Positions 21,123 to 29,133 are shown, counted from the stretch's first letter. The stretch: DNA of 64,000 bases from Paracoccus shanxieyensis (GCF_009711265.1 NZ_WMII01000004.1:124001-188000), one strand, 5' to 3'. Notes: generated by a model from the sequence alone, not told the origin. Made by a program: numbers and translations.

Positions 21123-22076
21123 ATGACGGATTTGCTGTCTCGCCTGCTGGACGAGCGCCGGTGGCTTCTGGCCGATGGCGCGACCGGAACCAACCTTTAC
21201 AATATGGGCCTTGCGCCGGGCGATGTGCCCGATCTGTGGTGCGAAACCCATCCTGACCGCGTGCTTGATCTGCATTGCCAGATGATTCAGGCGGGCGCGG
21301 ATGTGATCCTGACCAACAGCTTTGGCGCCAATGCCAGCCGGCTGCGACTGGCCCATGCCGAAACCCGCGTGGCCCAGATCAACCACGCCGCCGCCCGCAT
21401 CGCGCGCGAGGCTGCGGACAAGGCCGGTCGCCCGGTCATCGTCGCAGGCTCGATCGGCCCGACCGGCCAGATTATGGCCCCCGTGGGTCATCTGACCGAG
21501 GCCGAGGCAACCCGGCTTTTCACCGAACAGGCGCTGGCCCTGAAAGACGGCGGCGCGGATATCCTGTGGATCGAGACGGTCAGCGCCATCGAGGAGATGC
21601 GCGCCGCGTCGCGCGCCGCCGAAGCCGCAGGCCTGCCATGGTGCGGCATGATGAGCTTTGAATCCGGTGGCCGGTCGATGATGGGCGTCAGCCCGCCGCA
21701 ACTGGCCAAGCTGATCGACCGCCTGCCCTGTTCTCCGGTGGCTTACGGCGCGAATTGCGGCACCGGCCCGGCCGAGTTGCTGCTGGCGGTCGCGGGCTTT
21801 GCGGCGGCGGGCTGCGAACGGCCCCTGATCGCCAAGCCCAATGCCGGCGTGCCGCGCTATCAGGATGGCGGGCTGGTCTATGACGCAACCCCCGAGGTGA
21901 TGGCGGAATTTGCCGTGCTGGCCCGTGATCTGGGCGTCAGGATCATCGGCGGCTGCTGTGGCACGACGCCCGCGCATCTGTCGGCCATGCGGGCCGCCTT
22001 GCAGGACCGCCCGCCCGGTCCGCGGCCCAGTTCCGACGCGATTTCGTCGCGGATCGAGTTGCTGATGAACCGCTAG
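21123..22076 (+). CDS. bmt: betaine-homocysteine S-methyltransferase family protein
   Basis: A 317-residue zinc-dependent methyltransferase with the homocysteine-binding barrel: LLADGATGTNLYNMG, ILTNSFGANASRL, GSIGPTGQIM, and the zinc ligands in ANCGTGP and GGCCGTTPAHL. It transfers a methyl group to homocysteine. Rhodobacteraceae copies are annotated as betaine- or dimethylsulfoniopropionate-linked, but the donor cannot be read from the sequence. No strong RBS separates ATG 21081, 21096 and 21123; I chose 21123 because MTDLLSRLL begins close to the family core. The stop overlaps the convergent radical SAM gene (CTAG). Confidence 0.85.
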   Translation: MTDLLSRLLDERRWLLADGATGTNLYNMGLAPGDVPDLWCETHPDRVLDLHCQMIQAGADVILTNSFGANASRLRLAHAETRVAQINHAAARIAREAADKAGRPVIVAGSIGPTGQIMAPVGHLTEAEATRLFTEQALALKDGGADILWIETVSAIEEMRAASRAAEAAGLPWCGMMSFESGGRSMMGVSPPQLAKLIDRLPCSPVAYGANCGTGPAELLLAVAGFAAAGCERPLIAKPNAGVPRYQDGGLVYDATPEVMAEFAVLARDLGVRIIGGCCGTTPAHLSAMRAALQDRPPGPRPSSDAISSRIELLMNR

Positions 22077-23155
22077 AACAGCGCCAGCTGATCGCCCGCC
22101 CTTGGCGGTGGGCGAAACAGGCTGCTGTCCAGCGTCAGCTTGCCGCCCTCCAGCCCCAGCCGCTTTTTCGCCAGCCGAAAGCGCTGGCGCAGCAGGTCTG
22201 CCTCAAGCCCCTCGCCGCGCATGCGCGATCCGAAACGCGGATCGTTGTCGCGCCCGCCGCGCATGGCATGGATGCGGGACATGACATGGGCGGCCTTGCC
22301 GGGATGCAGACGTTCCAGCCAATCGCGAAACAGCGGTGCGACCTCAAGCGGCAGGCGCACGGGGATCATGCTGGCGCCACTGGCCCCGGCATCGCGCGCG
22401 GCCTGCAAAATGCGTTCCAGTTCATGTTCATTCAGCACGGGGATCATCGGCGCGGCCATGACATAGACCGGCACGCCCGCCTTGGCCAAACCCTCGATCA
22501 TGCGCAACCGGGTCGAGGGCGCGGGCGCGCGCGGCTCCATCGCGCGGGACAAGGCCGGATCCAGCGTGGTGATCGACACCCCCGCCCAGGCCAGACGCCG
22601 CGCGGCCATGTCGCCCAGAAGATCCAGATCGCGCAGCACGGTCGCGCCGCGCGTCACCAGCGTCATCGGATGGTTCCAGTCCGACAGCACCTGCAGACAG
22701 CCGCGCATGATGCCAAGCTTCGCCTCGACCGGCTGATAGGGATCGGTATTGGTGCCGAAGGCGATGGGCGCGACGGCATAGCTGCGCCGCCCGATCTCGG
22801 CCGCCAGCAAGTCCGGGGCGTTGGGCTTGGCAGTCAGCCTGGTTTCAAAATCCAGCCCCGGCGACAGCCCCAGATAGGCGTGACTGGGGCGTGCAAAGCA
22901 ATAGATGCAGCCATGTTCGCAGCCCCGGTAAGGGTTCACCGAGCGGTCGAACGCAATATCCGGCGAGCTGTTGCGCGCAATGATCGAGCGCGCGCGCTCC
23001 AGCGTCAGTTCGGTCGTCAGCAGCGCCTGTTCTTCGGGAATGTCCCAGCCATCGGCCTCGCGCACGCGCTGATAAGGCTCATACCGGCCATCGGGGCGGG
23101 TATCCGCGCCACGGGCTTTCAGGATCTCATCCGGGTTGCGGGGCGGCAGGGTCAT
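22073..23155 (-). CDS. PA0069 family radical SAM protein
   Basis: A 360-residue radical SAM protein of the PA0069/Rv2578c group, related to the SplB-type superfamily. The [4Fe-4S] cysteines are in the CxxxCxxC motif CEHGCIYC, preceded by FDRSVNPYRG and followed by FARPSHAYLGLSPGLDFE. ITTLDP and GASGASMIPVRLP fit the group. The reaction is unknown. The start at 23155 (MTLPPRNPDEI) is uncertain because no strong RBS is seen; ATG 23185 is the alternative. Confidence 0.87.
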   Translation of the reverse strand: MTLPPRNPDEILKARGADTRPDGRYEPYQRVREADGWDIPEEQALLTTELTLERARSIIARNSSPDIAFDRSVNPYRGCEHGCIYCFARPSHAYLGLSPGLDFETRLTAKPNAPDLLAAEIGRRSYAVAPIAFGTNTDPYQPVEAKLGIMRGCLQVLSDWNHPMTLVTRGATVLRDLDLLGDMAARRLAWAGVSITTLDPALSRAMEPRAPAPSTRLRMIEGLAKAGVPVYVMAAPMIPVLNEHELERILQAARDAGASGASMIPVRLPLEVAPLFRDWLERLHPGKAAHVMSRIHAMRGGRDNDPRFGSRMRGEGLEADLLRQRFRLAKKRLGLEGGKLTLDSSLFRPPPRAGDQLALF

Positions 23156-23298
23156 GCCGCGATCATAGCGCTGCAGCAAGAACATTTCAAGAACATGAAC
23201 GGCGGCGGAAACTGTTAACCGGGTTTCGCGGTTGTGGAAATACGGACTTCCGATTTTCACCAATGGATCACATACTGACCCCAACGGAGAACGACGAC

Positions 23299-23460
23299 AT
23301 GCCGCTGCCGCATTTCCTTATTCTGATCCTTGCCGTCATTCTGGCGGCGGCACTGACGCTGTGGATCGCCAGTGCCTCGGGCGTGCCGCTGATGGCGATG
23401 GCTCTTGTGATCCTGATGGCGGCGGGGATCGCGCATTTCGCCATGCGCGAAGATCATTAG
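23299..23460 (+). CDS. small hydrophobic membrane protein
   Basis: A 53-residue protein (MPLPHFLILILAVI...HFAMREDH) with two predicted membrane helices separated by SASGVP and a short acidic/basic tail. GGAGA lies about 10 bp before the ATG at 23299. It is divergent from the radical SAM gene and its stop overlaps the convergent HNH gene by 4 bp. I do not recognise a characterised family. The codon usage fits a real gene. Confidence 0.7.
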   Translation: MPLPHFLILILAVILAAALTLWIASASGVPLMAMALVILMAAGIAHFAMREDH

Positions 23461-24050
23461 CTTTCCAGCTCGGAATCCCAATACAGGTAATCCATCCAGC
23501 TTTCATGCAGATAGTTCGGCGGAAAACGCCTGCCCGCCGCGTGCATTTCCTCGGGTGTCGGGTGCCGGGGCGAGCGGTGCAGCTTCAGCCCGGAATTGCG
23601 CAGTGACTTGTTGGCTTTTTTCAGGTTGCAGGGCGAACAGGCGGCAACGACGTTTTCCCAGCTTGTCACCCCGCCGCGCGACCGTGGCACAACATGGTCG
23701 AAGGTCAGATCGCCCTTTGCGCCGCAATACTGGCAGCAGAATTCGTCCCGCAGAAAAAGATTGAAGCGCGTGAATGCCACGCGCTTCTGGGGTTTGATGA
23801 AATCTTTCAGCACCACGACCGAGGGTATGCGTATCGCCTCGCGCTGGCTTCGCACCACCTCGTCATATTCGGCGATGATCTGCACCCGGTCCAGAAACAC
23901 CGCCTTGATCGCTTCCTGCCAAGGCCAAAGCGACAGCGGGTAATAGCTGAGCGGACGGAAATCCGCGTTCAGCACCAGTGCGGGATAGCGGCGCAGGCTT
24001 GACGGCTCGCGCACGAAGTGAGTTCGGAAATCGCCGTGGTCGTCCAGCAT
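23457..24050 (-). CDS. HNH endonuclease
   Basis: A 197-residue HNH nuclease-like protein. The N-terminal part has ALVLNADFRPLSYYPLSLWPW, typical of a widespread alphaproteobacterial group. The nuclease module has CQYCGAKGDLTFDHVVPRSRGG followed by NVVAACSPCNLKKANK, giving the H-N-H residues and two CxxC zinc pairs. The C-terminus ends in PNYLHESWMDYLYWDSELE. Function in vivo is unknown; the gene is not next to phage or restriction genes. ATG 24050 (MLDDHGDF) is preferred; ATG 24089 is possible. Confidence 0.88.
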   Translation of the reverse strand: MLDDHGDFRTHFVREPSSLRRYPALVLNADFRPLSYYPLSLWPWQEAIKAVFLDRVQIIAEYDEVVRSQREAIRIPSVVVLKDFIKPQKRVAFTRFNLFLRDEFCCQYCGAKGDLTFDHVVPRSRGGVTSWENVVAACSPCNLKKANKSLRNSGLKLHRSPRHPTPEEMHAAGRRFPPNYLHESWMDYLYWDSELES

Positions 24051-24191
24051 CGGCCCTTGCCTCGCCTTACCCGGAACTTGTCGGAACATCGTTGGGATCG
24101 ACTATATATCGCGACCCGGAACTGACAAGCCCCTGAATGTATGTCACGCAAGGGATTACATCCGGCCCATGACATCGGCGTGACAGACCGC

Positions 24192-24512
24192 CTAATGCGG
24201 CGTGGCGAATTTCAGCAAAAGCAGTCCCGCGATGATCAGCCCCGCCGCCAGCAGGCGTAGCGGATCGGCGGATTCGCCCAGAAACGCGATGCCCAGCACG
24301 AAGGCACCGACCGCGCCGATGCCGGTCCAGATCACATAGGCCGTGCCCAAGGGCAGCAGCTTCATCGCCATGGACAGAAACCAGACGCTGGCGATCATGC
24401 CGATGACGGTGACGACCGTTGCGACAGGCTTGGTGAAGCCATCCGACTGTTTCATGGCAAAGGCCCAGACGACCTCAAGAATTCCCGCAATTCCCAGATA
24501 GACCCACGCCAT
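24192..24512 (-). CDS. SMR family small exporter, SugE/Gdx-like
   Basis: A 106-residue protein with four membrane helices and the SMR signature: E13 in GILEVVWAFAMKQSDGFT and the segment LPLGTAYVIWTGIGAVGAF. The helix-1 pattern and the TGIGAVG stretch look more like the SugE/guanidinium-exporter (Gdx) branch than the EmrE drug-exporter branch. The start at 24512 is supported by CAGGAG 7 bp upstream. It is divergent from the frameshifted VOC gene, with a palindrome between them. No guanidine riboswitch motif was found upstream. Confidence 0.88.
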   Translation of the reverse strand: MAWVYLGIAGILEVVWAFAMKQSDGFTKPVATVVTVIGMIASVWFLSMAMKLLPLGTAYVIWTGIGAVGAFVLGIAFLGESADPLRLLAAGLIIAGLLLLKFATPH

Positions 24513-24538
24513 TGCACACTCCTGATTGACCATGGCAG

Positions 24539-24555
24539 GTTTGCGATGTGCAAAC
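24539..24555. promoter_or_regulatory. perfect palindrome between divergent SMR and VOC genes
   Basis: GTTTGC, five bases (GATGT), GCAAAC: a perfect 6-bp inverted repeat in the short space between the divergent starts at 24512 and 24580. Its position suits an operator for a dimeric repressor acting on both genes, or a leader hairpin for the exporter gene. No regulator gene is adjacent. It does not carry the ACGR loops of a guanidine-II riboswitch. Confidence 0.45.
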
Positions 24556-24579
24556 GGTTGCGTCAATAAGGAGCGGCGG

Positions 24580-25000
24580 ATGGCCCCGGAAATCATCGGC
24601 ACATTGGAATCGGCGCTGTATGCGAAGGATCTGAAGGCGGCGGCACAGTTCTGGACCGGGATCATCGGGCTGGAACAGATCGTCCATGTGCCGGGCCGCC
24701 ATGTCTTTTTTCCGCTGCGGCGCGCAGGTGCTGCTGGTCTTTGATCCCGCAGCGACCGCCACGCCGCCCGCACCGGACGCGCGCCTGCCCGTGCCGCCGC
24801 ATGGCAGCGACGGGCCGGGTCATTTCTGCATGGCAGTCAAGTCGTCCGAAATCGGCGCGTGGCGCGATCATCTGGAAAGTTCAGGCGTAAAGATCGAGGC
24901 CGATTTCATCTGGCCACAAGGTGGCAGATCCATTTATTTCCGCGATCCGGCCGGCAATTCCATCGAAATCGCCGACCCGAAGATCTGGGACCAGCCTTAG
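24580..25000 (+). pseudogene. frameshifted VOC/glyoxalase family gene
   Basis: A strong RBS (AAGGAG, 6 bp spacing) and ATG 24580 begin MAPEIIGTLESALYAKDLKAAA..., a VOC-superfamily N-terminus. The frame runs through GRHVFF and then leaves the family sequence at a run of six T (24706-24711). With one T fewer, the frame continues RCGAQVLLVFDP...FYFRDPAGNSIEIADPKIW to the stop at 25000, a normal C-terminal half with the conserved DPAGNSIE. A single-base insertion in a homopolymer best explains the break. It may be a true mutation, a contingency site or a sequencing error. If intact the product would be about 140 residues, a dioxygenase or bleomycin-resistance-like fold. Confidence 0.85.
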
Positions 25001-25101
25001 CGGCGGGCGCGCACCGGGACCTTTTGCGGCTGCGGGCGCAGCACCAGCACGGCAGCGGTTGCCGGAACCAAGGCAGTCAATGCGATCCAGATCAGGTCCA
25101 T
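24997..25101 (-). CDS. 34-residue single-helix membrane peptide
   Basis: Reading the minus strand from ATG 25101 gives MDLIWIALTALVPATAAVLV followed by LRPQPQKVPVRARR and TAA. It has one hydrophobic helix and a basic tail, expected to leave the C-terminus in the cytosol. The RBS GAGGAG lies 8 bp before the start. Its stop overlaps the stop of the convergent VOC gene. It lies about 80 bp downstream of the esterase gene on the same strand, with a hairpin in between. No family is recognised. The RBS and composition make it plausible. Confidence 0.5.
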   Translation of the reverse strand: MDLIWIALTALVPATAAVLVLRPQPQKVPVRARR

Positions 25102-25136
25102 TGCGGAATCTCCTCGTATCTTCAGCAATGAACGTA

Positions 25137-25163
25137 AGCCCTGCAAACGCCGCTGCAAGGGCT
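25137..25163 (-). terminator. possible terminator or attenuator hairpin after the esterase gene
   Basis: AGCCCTGCA and TGCAAGGGCT flank an 8-base loop, giving a strong stem with one bulge, 19 bp after the esterase stop on the minus strand. No T run follows, so termination efficiency is uncertain. It could attenuate transcription into the small peptide gene at 24997-25101. Confidence 0.35.
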
Positions 25164-25181
25164 ATTTCATGAAAACTTCAC

Positions 25182-25841
25182 CTAGCTTGCGTCCAGATGT
25201 TGCTTCAGGAAGGCCAGCGCCATGCTGAGCCCATCCGGAGAGATGCCGTGCGGCGTGCCGCGCATCACATGGGTTGCCACGTCAAAGCCTGCGGCTTTCA
25301 GCGCCTTGCCGGCAATCGCCATGCTGTCGAAGGGCACGACGGGATCCTGATCGCCATGCAGCAGCAGGATCGGCGGTTTGCTGCGCACCTGCCCCGCCAG
25401 CCCCTCGGGGTCCAGCAGACGGCCCGAAAAACCGACCACGCCCGCAAGCGCCGTGTCTCGCCGGGGCGCGACTTCCAGCGACATCATCGTGCCCTGCGAA
25501 AAGCCCACAAGCGCCAGACGATCCGGCGTGATGCCCTCGGCCGCCAGCACCGTGTCGATGAAGGCATTGATATCGGCAAATGACGCCTCGGCCGAGGCGC
25601 GCGCCTGTTCCGGGCTGGAGCCGTCCATCCACGGGATCGGGAACCACTGAAAGCCCATGGGATTGTTCACGCAGGGCTCGGGCGCGTTCGGCGCGTAAAA
25701 GGCGGTCTTGGGCAGATGCGGCGCCAGAGGATCGGCCAGCCCCAGCAGGTCGGCACCATCCGCGCCGTATCCGTGCAGGAAGATCACCACGGAATCGACC
25801 GTTTCCGGCCCTTTGCGTTCCGACTTCAAATCGCGTGTCAT
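25182..25841 (-). CDS. alpha/beta hydrolase, phospholipase/carboxylesterase family
   Basis: A 219-residue serine hydrolase. The nucleophile is S115 in GFSQGT, the acid D166 in HGDQDPVVP and the histidine H198 in TPHGIS. The oxyanion segment FLHGYGADGADLLGL lies at the N-terminus. Size and motifs fit the LysoPL/acyl-protein-thioesterase-like carboxylesterase group with broad substrates. ATG 25841 overlaps the AlkA stop by 4 bp. It is the last of three coupled genes: GntR regulator, AlkA glycosylase and esterase. Confidence 0.9.
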   Translation of the reverse strand: MTRDLKSERKGPETVDSVVIFLHGYGADGADLLGLADPLAPHLPKTAFYAPNAPEPCVNNPMGFQWFPIPWMDGSSPEQARASAEASFADINAFIDTVLAAEGITPDRLALVGFSQGTMMSLEVAPRRDTALAGVVGFSGRLLDPEGLAGQVRSKPPILLLHGDQDPVVPFDSMAIAGKALKAAGFDVATHVMRGTPHGISPDGLSMALAFLKQHLDAS

Positions 25842-26464
25842 CTGACCCCCTCGCGTCCTTTTGCCACCCGGTAATAGGCCCACAGCCCGCGCGCCGCAAC
25901 CGAACGCCACGGCCGCCACGGCTGGGCCAGCGCGGTCAGCGCCGCCGGGCCCGGCCGTTCGGGCAGGTCGTAAAGCAGCCGCGCCGCCTCGGCCAAGGCC
26001 AGATCGCCCGCGGCAAAGGCATCGGCGCGACCCAGCGCGAATTTCAGATAGATTTCCGCGGTCCAGCGCCCGATCCCCGGCAGCGCGACCAGCGTGGCAA
26101 TTGCGTCCTCATCGGGCATGTCGCGCAGCGCCGCCCAGTCCACCCCGGCCTGCGCCACACCGCGCAGATAGCGCGCCTTGGGCCGCGACAGGCCCGCCGC
26201 GCGCAGAGCGTCGTCATCTGCGGCATTGATCCCCGCCTCATCGTCCAGCCCGGCCGCGACCATGCGCGCGGTGATCGCCGCCGCCGCATGGGTCGAAATC
26301 TGCTGCGCCACGATGGCATCACGGATGGCCACGAACCCGTCAGGCCAGCGCCGCAGGGGCAGCGGCCCCAGTTCCGGCAAGACCCGCGCCCAGACCGGGC
26401 AGACCCGCGCCAGATGGGCCACGCCTTCGTCCAGATCCTCGGGCCCGGCGATGGTGCGGATCAC
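25838..26464 (-). CDS. DNA-3-methyladenine glycosylase II (AlkA-type)
   Basis: A 208-residue HhH-GPD base-excision glycosylase. The helix-hairpin-helix LPGIGRWTAEIYLKFALGR is followed by AFAAGDLALAEA, in which the Asp of AGDLAL is the expected catalytic residue. IVAQQIST matches the family's IxxQQxS segment. It lacks the N-terminal TATA-like domain of E. coli AlkA and resembles the shorter bacterial form. Its start overlaps the GntR stop and its stop overlaps the esterase start, both by 4 bp. Confidence 0.9.
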   Translation of the reverse strand: MIRTIAGPEDLDEGVAHLARVCPVWARVLPELGPLPLRRWPDGFVAIRDAIVAQQISTHAAAAITARMVAAGLDDEAGINAADDDALRAAGLSRPKARYLRGVAQAGVDWAALRDMPDEDAIATLVALPGIGRWTAEIYLKFALGRADAFAAGDLALAEAARLLYDLPERPGPAALTALAQPWRPWRSVAARGLWAYYRVAKGREGVR

Positions 26465-27102
26465 TCGTCCAGCCCGATATCCACGACGCGGCGCGCCTCT
26501 TCCTTCAGCCGCGTCTCATAGGCCATCGAGATATGGCGGCGCAGCGCGTCCTCGGCCCCCTTGGCGTCGCGGGCGGTGATGGCATCGACGATGGCCTGAT
26601 GCTCATCAAGGCTGACCGCATCGCGCCCCTTGGCCGCCAGCGTGGTGCGCGCCATCAGCGCCATGCTGCGATGCACCAGATCAAGCTGCTGCACCAGGTA
26701 GCGGTTATGCGAGGCCAGATGCACCTGATGGTGAAAGCGCCGGTTCGACCGCGACAGCGCCTGCGGATCGCCCAGCATCTTGCGGTCCTCCTCGACCATG
26801 CCGGCCAGCACGCGGATCTCCTCGGGGGTGGCGTGGTTGGCGGCCAGCCGGGCGGCCAGCGCCTCAAGCTCGGCCCGGACGGTGTAAAGCTCGGCCAGCT
26901 GGTTGTGATCCAGCGTGGCGATGATCAGGCTGCGCCCGTCGCGCTTCAGCATGGACTGGGTTTCCAGCCGCTGCAGAGCCTCGCGCACCGGGGTGCGCGA
27001 CACGCCGAACCGCTCGGCCAGTTCGGATTCGACCAGACGGTCGCCGGGGCGATAGATGCCGCCGTCAATGGCGGCAAGGATCAGGGAATAGGCATCTTTC
27101 AT
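26461..27102 (-). CDS. GntR family transcriptional regulator (FadR/FCD subgroup)
   Basis: A 213-residue regulator with an N-terminal winged helix (residues 1-65: PGDRLVESELAERFGVSRTPVREAL) and a C-terminal all-helical FCD domain with the metal/ligand residues spread over RAELEA, NRRFHHQVHLASHN and DEHQAIVDAI. ATG 27102 (MKDAYSL) is selected because upstream in-frame codons fall in repeat DNA. It is divergent from the HAD phosphatase gene and separated from it by a 25-bp tandem repeat array that may be its operator. It starts an operon with an AlkA glycosylase and an esterase. The ligand is unknown. Confidence 0.9.
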   Translation of the reverse strand: MKDAYSLILAAIDGGIYRPGDRLVESELAERFGVSRTPVREALQRLETQSMLKRDGRSLIIATLDHNQLAELYTVRAELEALAARLAANHATPEEIRVLAGMVEEDRKMLGDPQALSRSNRRFHHQVHLASHNRYLVQQLDLVHRSMALMARTTLAAKGRDAVSLDEHQAIVDAITARDAKGAEDALRRHISMAYETRLKEEARRVVDIGLDE

Positions 27103-27130
27103 GGCGCGCACGATCAGCGGTTGCGCAGCC

Positions 27131-27230
27131 GTTTGCAAGCGCGACTTGCGGGCAGGATTGCAAGCCGCGCTTGCGGGCGGGATTGCAAGCATGGCTTGCG
27201 GGCGGGATTGCAAGCGCCGCCGCGCGGGCT
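27131..27230. repeat. 25-bp tandem repeats with an internal inverted repeat
   Basis: Three full units (27131-27155, 27156-27180, 27181-27205) and a degenerate fourth (27206-27230) fill most of the 140-bp gap between the divergent GntR and HAD genes. Each full unit contains TTGCAAG, five variable bases, CTTGCGG. The dyad arms GCAAG/CTTGC are invariant in the three full units while the five central bases all differ (CGCGA, CCGCG, CATGG). The pattern looks like an array of protein-binding sites rather than a CRISPR or a coding repeat. Confidence 0.85.
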
Positions 27231-27242
27231 TAGGCAGGTGGC

Positions 27243-27938
27243 ATGGATTTTCAGAACGTCACCACCTGGATCTTCGATCTGGACAACACGCTTTACGCGC
27301 CCGAGATGCGGCTGTTCGACCAGATCGACCGGCGCATGACCGAATACATCATCCGCGAATTGCGCGTCGATGAAACGCAGGCCGCACGTCTGCGCGACCA
27401 TTACTGGCGCGCGCATGGCACCACACTGTCGGGGCTGATGGCCGAACATGCCATCGACCCGCTGCCCTATCTGGCCGAGGTGCATGACATCGACTTCTCG
27501 CATCTGACGCCCTCGCCCGAGCTTGCGGCGCTGATCGCGGATCTGCCGGGACGCAAGATCGTGCATACCAATGGCGACGTGGCCTATGCCGGGCGGGTGC
27601 TGAAGGGCCGCGGGCTTGAGATTTTCGACGAGGTGCATGGCATCGACACGCTGGAATTCGTGCCCAAGCCCGATGCCCGCGCCTATCATGCAGTCATCAG
27701 CGCCTCGGGCTTTGATCCGAAAACCGCTGCCATGTTTGAAGATGACCCGCGCAATCTGATGGTGCCGCATGACCTGGGAATGCGCACGGTGCTGGTGGGC
27801 ACGGGCCGCCACGGCCCCGATGAGCTTTTGCCCGGCCATGTCCACGGCGCGCATGTGCATCATCAGACCATGGATCTGACCGATTTCCTGCGCGGGCTGT
27901 CGGCACCGGCAAAGGACAGGCGCCATGCAGGACACTGA
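27243..27938 (+). CDS. HAD pyrimidine 5'-nucleotidase
   Basis: A 231-residue HAD-superfamily phosphatase of the SDT1/pyrimidine 5'-nucleotidase type. Motif I is WIFDLDNTLY with the nucleophile pair D12 and D14. The cap region follows at YWRAHGTTLSGL. Motif II is HTNGD, the Lys is in PKPDARAY, and motif IV is FEDDPRN. It probably removes phosphate from UMP/CMP-type nucleotides. Its last 14 bp overlap the start of the next gene. The upstream repeat array ends 12 bp before its ATG. Confidence 0.88.
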   Translation: MDFQNVTTWIFDLDNTLYAPEMRLFDQIDRRMTEYIIRELRVDETQAARLRDHYWRAHGTTLSGLMAEHAIDPLPYLAEVHDIDFSHLTPSPELAALIADLPGRKIVHTNGDVAYAGRVLKGRGLEIFDEVHGIDTLEFVPKPDARAYHAVISASGFDPKTAAMFEDDPRNLMVPHDLGMRTVLVGTGRHGPDELLPGHVHGAHVHHQTMDLTDFLRGLSAPAKDRRHAGH

Positions 27939-29109
27939 GGTTCTGATCTCGGGCGGCGGCATCGCAGGGCTGGTCGCTGCGGCAGCCTTTGGCAGCGCCG
28001 GGCGCGATGTCACCATCATCGACCCCGCCCCCCCGGTGACGGACGAAACCGCGCAGGGGGCCGATCTGCGCAGCACGGCCTTTCTGCAACCCTCGGTCGC
28101 GGTGCTGGCGGCGGCGGGATTATGGGACCGGCTGGCGCCCTATGCCACGCCCTTGCAGGTCATGCGCATCATCGACGCGGGCGGCGCAATGTCGCAGGCC
28201 CGCCTGACGCGCGATTTCGACGCAGCCGACATCTCGGACCAGCCCTTCGGATGGAACCTGCCCAACTGGCTCTTGAAGCGCGAGATTGCGGCCCGGCTGG
28301 ACCAGCTTGCCAATATCCGCTTTCTGCAAGGCACAGGCACCGCAGCGCTGCTGGCCCGCGACGCCGAGGCGCTGGTGACCCTGACCGATGGCAGCCGTAT
28401 CCGCGCGCAACTGGTCGTGGGCGCAGACGGGCGCAACTCGCCGACCCGCACGGCACTGGGCATCGGCACCCGCACCCTGCGATACGGCCAGAAGGCGCTG
28501 GCCTTTGCCGTGACCCATCCCCGCCCGCACGAAAACGTCTCGACCGAGATCCACCGCTCGGGCGGCCCCTTCACCCTGGTGCCGCTGCCCGATCGCGATG
28601 GCAAACCCTCCTCGGCGGTGGTCTGGATGGATCGCGGCCCCGAAATCGCCCGGCTGCGCGCGATGACCCCCGACGACTTCATCACCGCGCTGAACACCCG
28701 CTCGGCGGGCGTACTGGGACCGCTGACGCCCGCGACCCGCCTGACGGAATGGCCGATCATCAGCCAGATCGCCGACCGCTTCACCGGCCCCCGCACCGCG
28801 CTGATCGCCGAGGCCGCCCATGTCGTGCCGCCCATCGGCGCGCAGGGCCTGAACATGAGCCTGGCCGACATCGCCGATCTGGTGGCGCTGTCGGGCGACC
28901 GCCCCGGCGAAAAAGCCGCGCTCGACGCCTATGACCGCCGCCGCCACCCTCAGGCGATGGCCCGGCTGATGGGCATCGACGCGCTGAACCGCACCAGCAT
29001 GCTCGGCGCCCGCCCGCTGCGGGACCTGCGCGCCGCCGCCTTGGGCAGCCTCTATGCCGTGGCCCCGGTCCGCAAACTGCTGATGCGGGCGGGCCTCGGG
29101 ATGCGCTAA
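27925..29109 (+). CDS. UbiH/Coq6-type FAD-dependent monooxygenase
   Basis: A 394-residue flavoprotein hydroxylase. The dinucleotide motif GGGIAG is at residues 10-15, the DG motif lies in VVGADGRNSPTR, and the C-terminal FAD segment reads AEAAHVVPPIGAQGLNMSLADIADL. This pattern is typical of ubiquinone-ring hydroxylases (UbiH/UbiF/UbiL). In alphaproteobacteria the ring position cannot be assigned from sequence alone. It overlaps the HAD gene end by 14 bp and is followed by a short intergenic element and radA. Confidence 0.88.
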   Translation: MQDTEVLISGGGIAGLVAAAAFGSAGRDVTIIDPAPPVTDETAQGADLRSTAFLQPSVAVLAAAGLWDRLAPYATPLQVMRIIDAGGAMSQARLTRDFDAADISDQPFGWNLPNWLLKREIAARLDQLANIRFLQGTGTAALLARDAEALVTLTDGSRIRAQLVVGADGRNSPTRTALGIGTRTLRYGQKALAFAVTHPRPHENVSTEIHRSGGPFTLVPLPDRDGKPSSAVVWMDRGPEIARLRAMTPDDFITALNTRSAGVLGPLTPATRLTEWPIISQIADRFTGPRTALIAEAAHVVPPIGAQGLNMSLADIADLVALSGDRPGEKAALDAYDRRRHPQAMARLMGIDALNRTSMLGARPLRDLRAAALGSLYAVAPVRKLLMRAGLGMR

Positions 29110-29113
29110 GGCA

Positions 29114-29133
29114 TCTCTGTTCCCCAAATACTC
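29114..29133 (+). repeat. intergenic motif copy 1 (TCTGTTCCnnAAATACTC)
   Basis: The 20-base sequence TCTCTGTTCCCCAAATACTC begins 5 bp after the UbiH-like stop codon. A copy matching at 18 of 20 positions begins 3 bp after the uraH stop (60693-60712). Both lie in the same orientation relative to the preceding gene. It looks like a dispersed 3'-end element. Confidence 0.5.

Noticed and set aside
24513-24579. Guanidine riboswitch upstream of the SMR exporter
   Set aside because: A single hairpin is present but without ACGR loops, and no paired second hairpin was found.
27131-27230. CRISPR array
   Set aside because: The units are directly adjacent with no spacers of 30 bp or more, and the only variable part is five bases inside each unit.
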